Of a DNA stretch of 7,464 nt, positions 6,334-7,464 are shown in pieces. The stretch is from Gemmatimonas phototrophica. GTDB lineage: Bacteria; Gemmatimonadota; Gemmatimonadetes; Longimicrobiales; Gaopeijiaceae. A program made the position numbers and the translations under genes. Location: assembly GCA_945876015.1 (NCBI GenBank), contig CAMCNM010000091.1:1-7464 (forward strand), given 5' to 3'. Position 1 is the stretch's first letter. Each line of letters begins with the position of its first letter. A model generated the notes under the pieces. The model saw only the letters and a program-made list of their open reading frames with translations. It had not been told where the DNA came from and did no database searches.

Positions 6334-6351
6334 CCTCCACTCTACTGGAGG
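6334..6351. repeat. Inverted repeat CCTCCA-6-TGGAGG
   Basis: A perfect six-base inverted repeat with a six-base spacer lies about 42 bases upstream of the ATG at 6292, in the spacer between two divergent genes. Its position fits an operator or a leader hairpin of the small membrane protein gene. It would lie inside that gene if the GTG at 6340 were used. Confidence 0.3.
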
Positions 6352-6418
6352 TTCTCGTTGCAAGAACTCTACTTCTCCCTTGTACGACGTCAGGGACGCC
6401 GCATTTCGCGGGACGGAT

Positions 6419-6449
6419 GTGCGGCAGTTTTGCAGCAGCCGTGCGGCAG
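6419..6449. repeat. Direct repeat GTGCGGCAG, 22-base period
   Basis: GTGCGGCAG occurs at 6419-6427 and 6441-6449, 22 bases apart from start to start, or about two helical turns. The stretch between and after them contains further GCAG copies. It lies 50-80 bases before the ATG at 6501 and could be a tandem regulator-binding site for the DUF1707/LiaF-like gene. Confidence 0.35.
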
Positions 6450-6500
6450 ATGTACTGCAGATTTCTGAGGCTTCGTCGGAAAACCGAAGGACCGTGACCT

Positions 6501-7202
6501 ATGAGCTCGGCTCCGCGCCCTGGTCAGACCCGCCGACAGGAGGTCATAGACATCCTGTGCGAGGCGTTCGCACGGGACGAGGTCGAGCTCGAGGAGTTTG
6601 AGCGTCGGGTCGAGGTGGCCCATCGCGCCGCGACCGCGGCCGACCTCGATGCCCTGCTCGCCGGCATCTCAACGAAGGGCCAGGTCCCGGCACCGGCCGG
6701 CCGGCCCGGGTCGCCCCACGCCGCCGACGGGGCTCGGGTTGGACGTCCGGGCGCTCACGGCGAGGTCCGGGAGCGGGAAACGATCGCAGGCGTGATGGGC
6801 GGAGCGGGGCGGCGCGGCCGCTGGACCCCTGCCCGGAAGATCACCGCCATCGGCATCATGGGTGGGGTGGAGCTGGATTTCCGAGAGGCCCTTTTCGCGC
6901 CGGGAGTGACGGAGTTCCATGCGTTCGCGTTCTGGGGAGGGATCGAGATCCTGGCGCCACCGGACATCCGGGTGGAGTGCAGCGGGATGGGGATCATGGG
7001 TGGGTTCGATCACCAGGAAGAGGTCAGCGACGAGCCGGCCAACGCTTCGACGATCCTGCGGGTGACCGGGCTGGCCGTGATGGGCGGGGTGGAGGTGAAG
7101 GTGCGCTATCCGGGCGAGACCGGGCGCGACGTCCGGCGACGTCTCAAGGAAGAGCGGAGGGACAGACGCCTTCGAGCTGGCGGTCCGGAAGAAGGCGTTT
7201 GA
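6501..7202 (+). CDS. DUF1707 and LiaF-like C-terminal domain protein, no membrane segment
   Basis: The 233-residue product has an N-terminal DUF1707/SHOCT-like helical domain at about 11-56 (RRQEVIDILCEAFARDEVELEEFERRVE...ADLDALL). A disordered Gly/Pro/Ala-rich linker follows, and then a repetitive beta domain of the LiaF/YvqF type. The domain has GG-turn motifs at regular steps: VMGG 98-101, IMGG 119-122, FWGG 144-147, IMGG 165-168 and VMGG 193-196. The family includes LiaF, a membrane inhibitor of the LiaRS cell-envelope stress system, but here the transmembrane helices usual for LiaF are absent, so the protein is probably cytosolic or peripheral. The C-terminus is strongly basic (RRRLKEERRDRRLR). 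The ATG has GAAGG about ten bases upstream. A role in envelope stress is inferred only from the family. It is divergent from the small membrane protein gene. Confidence 0.85.
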   Translation: MSSAPRPGQTRRQEVIDILCEAFARDEVELEEFERRVEVAHRAATAADLDALLAGISTKGQVPAPAGRPGSPHAADGARVGRPGAHGEVRERETIAGVMGGAGRRGRWTPARKITAIGIMGGVELDFREALFAPGVTEFHAFAFWGGIEILAPPDIRVECSGMGIMGGFDHQEEVSDEPANASTILRVTGLAVMGGVEVKVRYPGETGRDVRRRLKEERRDRRLRAGGPEEGV

Positions 7203-7241
7203 TGAAGCCGAGGTCAGCCGTTCGCTCGGGATCTGTGATTT

Positions 7242-7273
7242 CCGGCGGTCCGTTTCAGTGCGTCTGCCGCCGG
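7242..7273. repeat. Inverted repeat CCGGCGG-18-CCGCCGG
   Basis: Seven-base perfect arms at 7242-7248 and 7267-7273 lie 40 bases beyond the stop at 7202. With an 18-base loop and no T run it is a weak terminator candidate for the DUF1707/LiaF-like gene. Confidence 0.25.
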
Positions 7274-7438
7274 CGATGCATTCGCGCGGAGTGCAGCGTC
7301 CCACCCAGTTTATTTCGATGCTTTGCTGGCCGAGGGAGTCGCCGAAGACCGGGCGCGCACGAGGCGGGGACTACCCTACAGCTTCGGAGGCGCTTCTCCT
7401 GGCTTCGTGGGTACGCGCCGCGGGTTAGCCTGTACGCA

Positions 7439-7464
7439 ATGATGAACCCTCGCGTCCGTATGTT
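7439..7464 (+). CDS. Possible start of a gene cut by the window edge
   Basis: Tandem ATG codons at 7439 and 7442 open a frame reading MMNPRVRM to the edge. There is no Shine-Dalgarno sequence. TAGCCT at 7426-7431 lies seven bases before the first ATG, the spacing seen for leaderless promoters with a TAnnnT -10 element. Too little is visible to name a product, and the call rests mostly on position. Confidence 0.25.

Noticed and set aside
7318..7428. A 36-codon plus-strand frame starting at the ATG at 7318.
   Set aside because: There is no Shine-Dalgarno sequence, no domain and no context. Other frames here are equally open, so no gene is called.

Overview
The window is a GC-rich bacterial chromosome segment with strong G/C preference at third codon positions. 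A lipoprotein-type signal peptide on the RCC1-repeat protein suggests an envelope with lipoproteins, most likely diderm. The gene mix (RCC1-repeat lipoprotein, PduO-type adenosyltransferase, short-form YebC, 7Fe ferredoxin, DUF1707/LiaF-like protein) recalls uncultured high-GC phyla such as Gemmatimonadota or Eisenbacteria. That placement is an impression, not a result. No rRNA, tRNA, CRISPR array, transposase or phage gene was seen.

Left part, minus strand, listed in the order of transcription from right to left: a small helix-turn-helix/zinc-ribbon protein with a C-terminal membrane helix (about 3616-3167); a seven-repeat RCC1 lipoprotein (3125-1992); a YebC/TACO1-family translation factor (1866-1144) with a recognisable promoter and a 5' leader; a damaged stretch with a coiled-coil fragment and a frameshifted DinB-like fragment (about 1099-598); and an HD-domain phosphohydrolase (605 to beyond the left edge). 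The damaged stretch runs into the HD gene through a short overlap.

Centre, plus strand, divergent from the HTH gene: ATP:cob(I)alamin adenosyltransferase (3709-4263), an alpha/beta hydrolase whose most economical start is a CTG in a 4-base overlap (4260-5093), a RelA/SpoT-hydrolase-like protein that has lost most metal ligands (5090-5677, 4-base GTGA overlap), and a 7Fe ferredoxin (5720-5950) followed by a probable terminator. Overlaps suggest that the first three are translated from one message. The products do not form an obvious single pathway.

Right part: a tiny minus-strand membrane protein (6292-6113) lies divergent from a plus-strand DUF1707/LiaF-like protein (6501-7202). The spacer between them holds an inverted repeat and a pair of direct repeats two helical turns apart. 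From 7203 to 7438 no convincing gene was found, only an inverted repeat. A possible leaderless gene begins at 7439 and runs off the window.

The most unusual items are the degenerate SpoT-like HD protein, the membrane-tethered HTH/zinc-ribbon protein upstream of the RCC1 lipoprotein, the CTG start, and the partly decayed region 598-1099.
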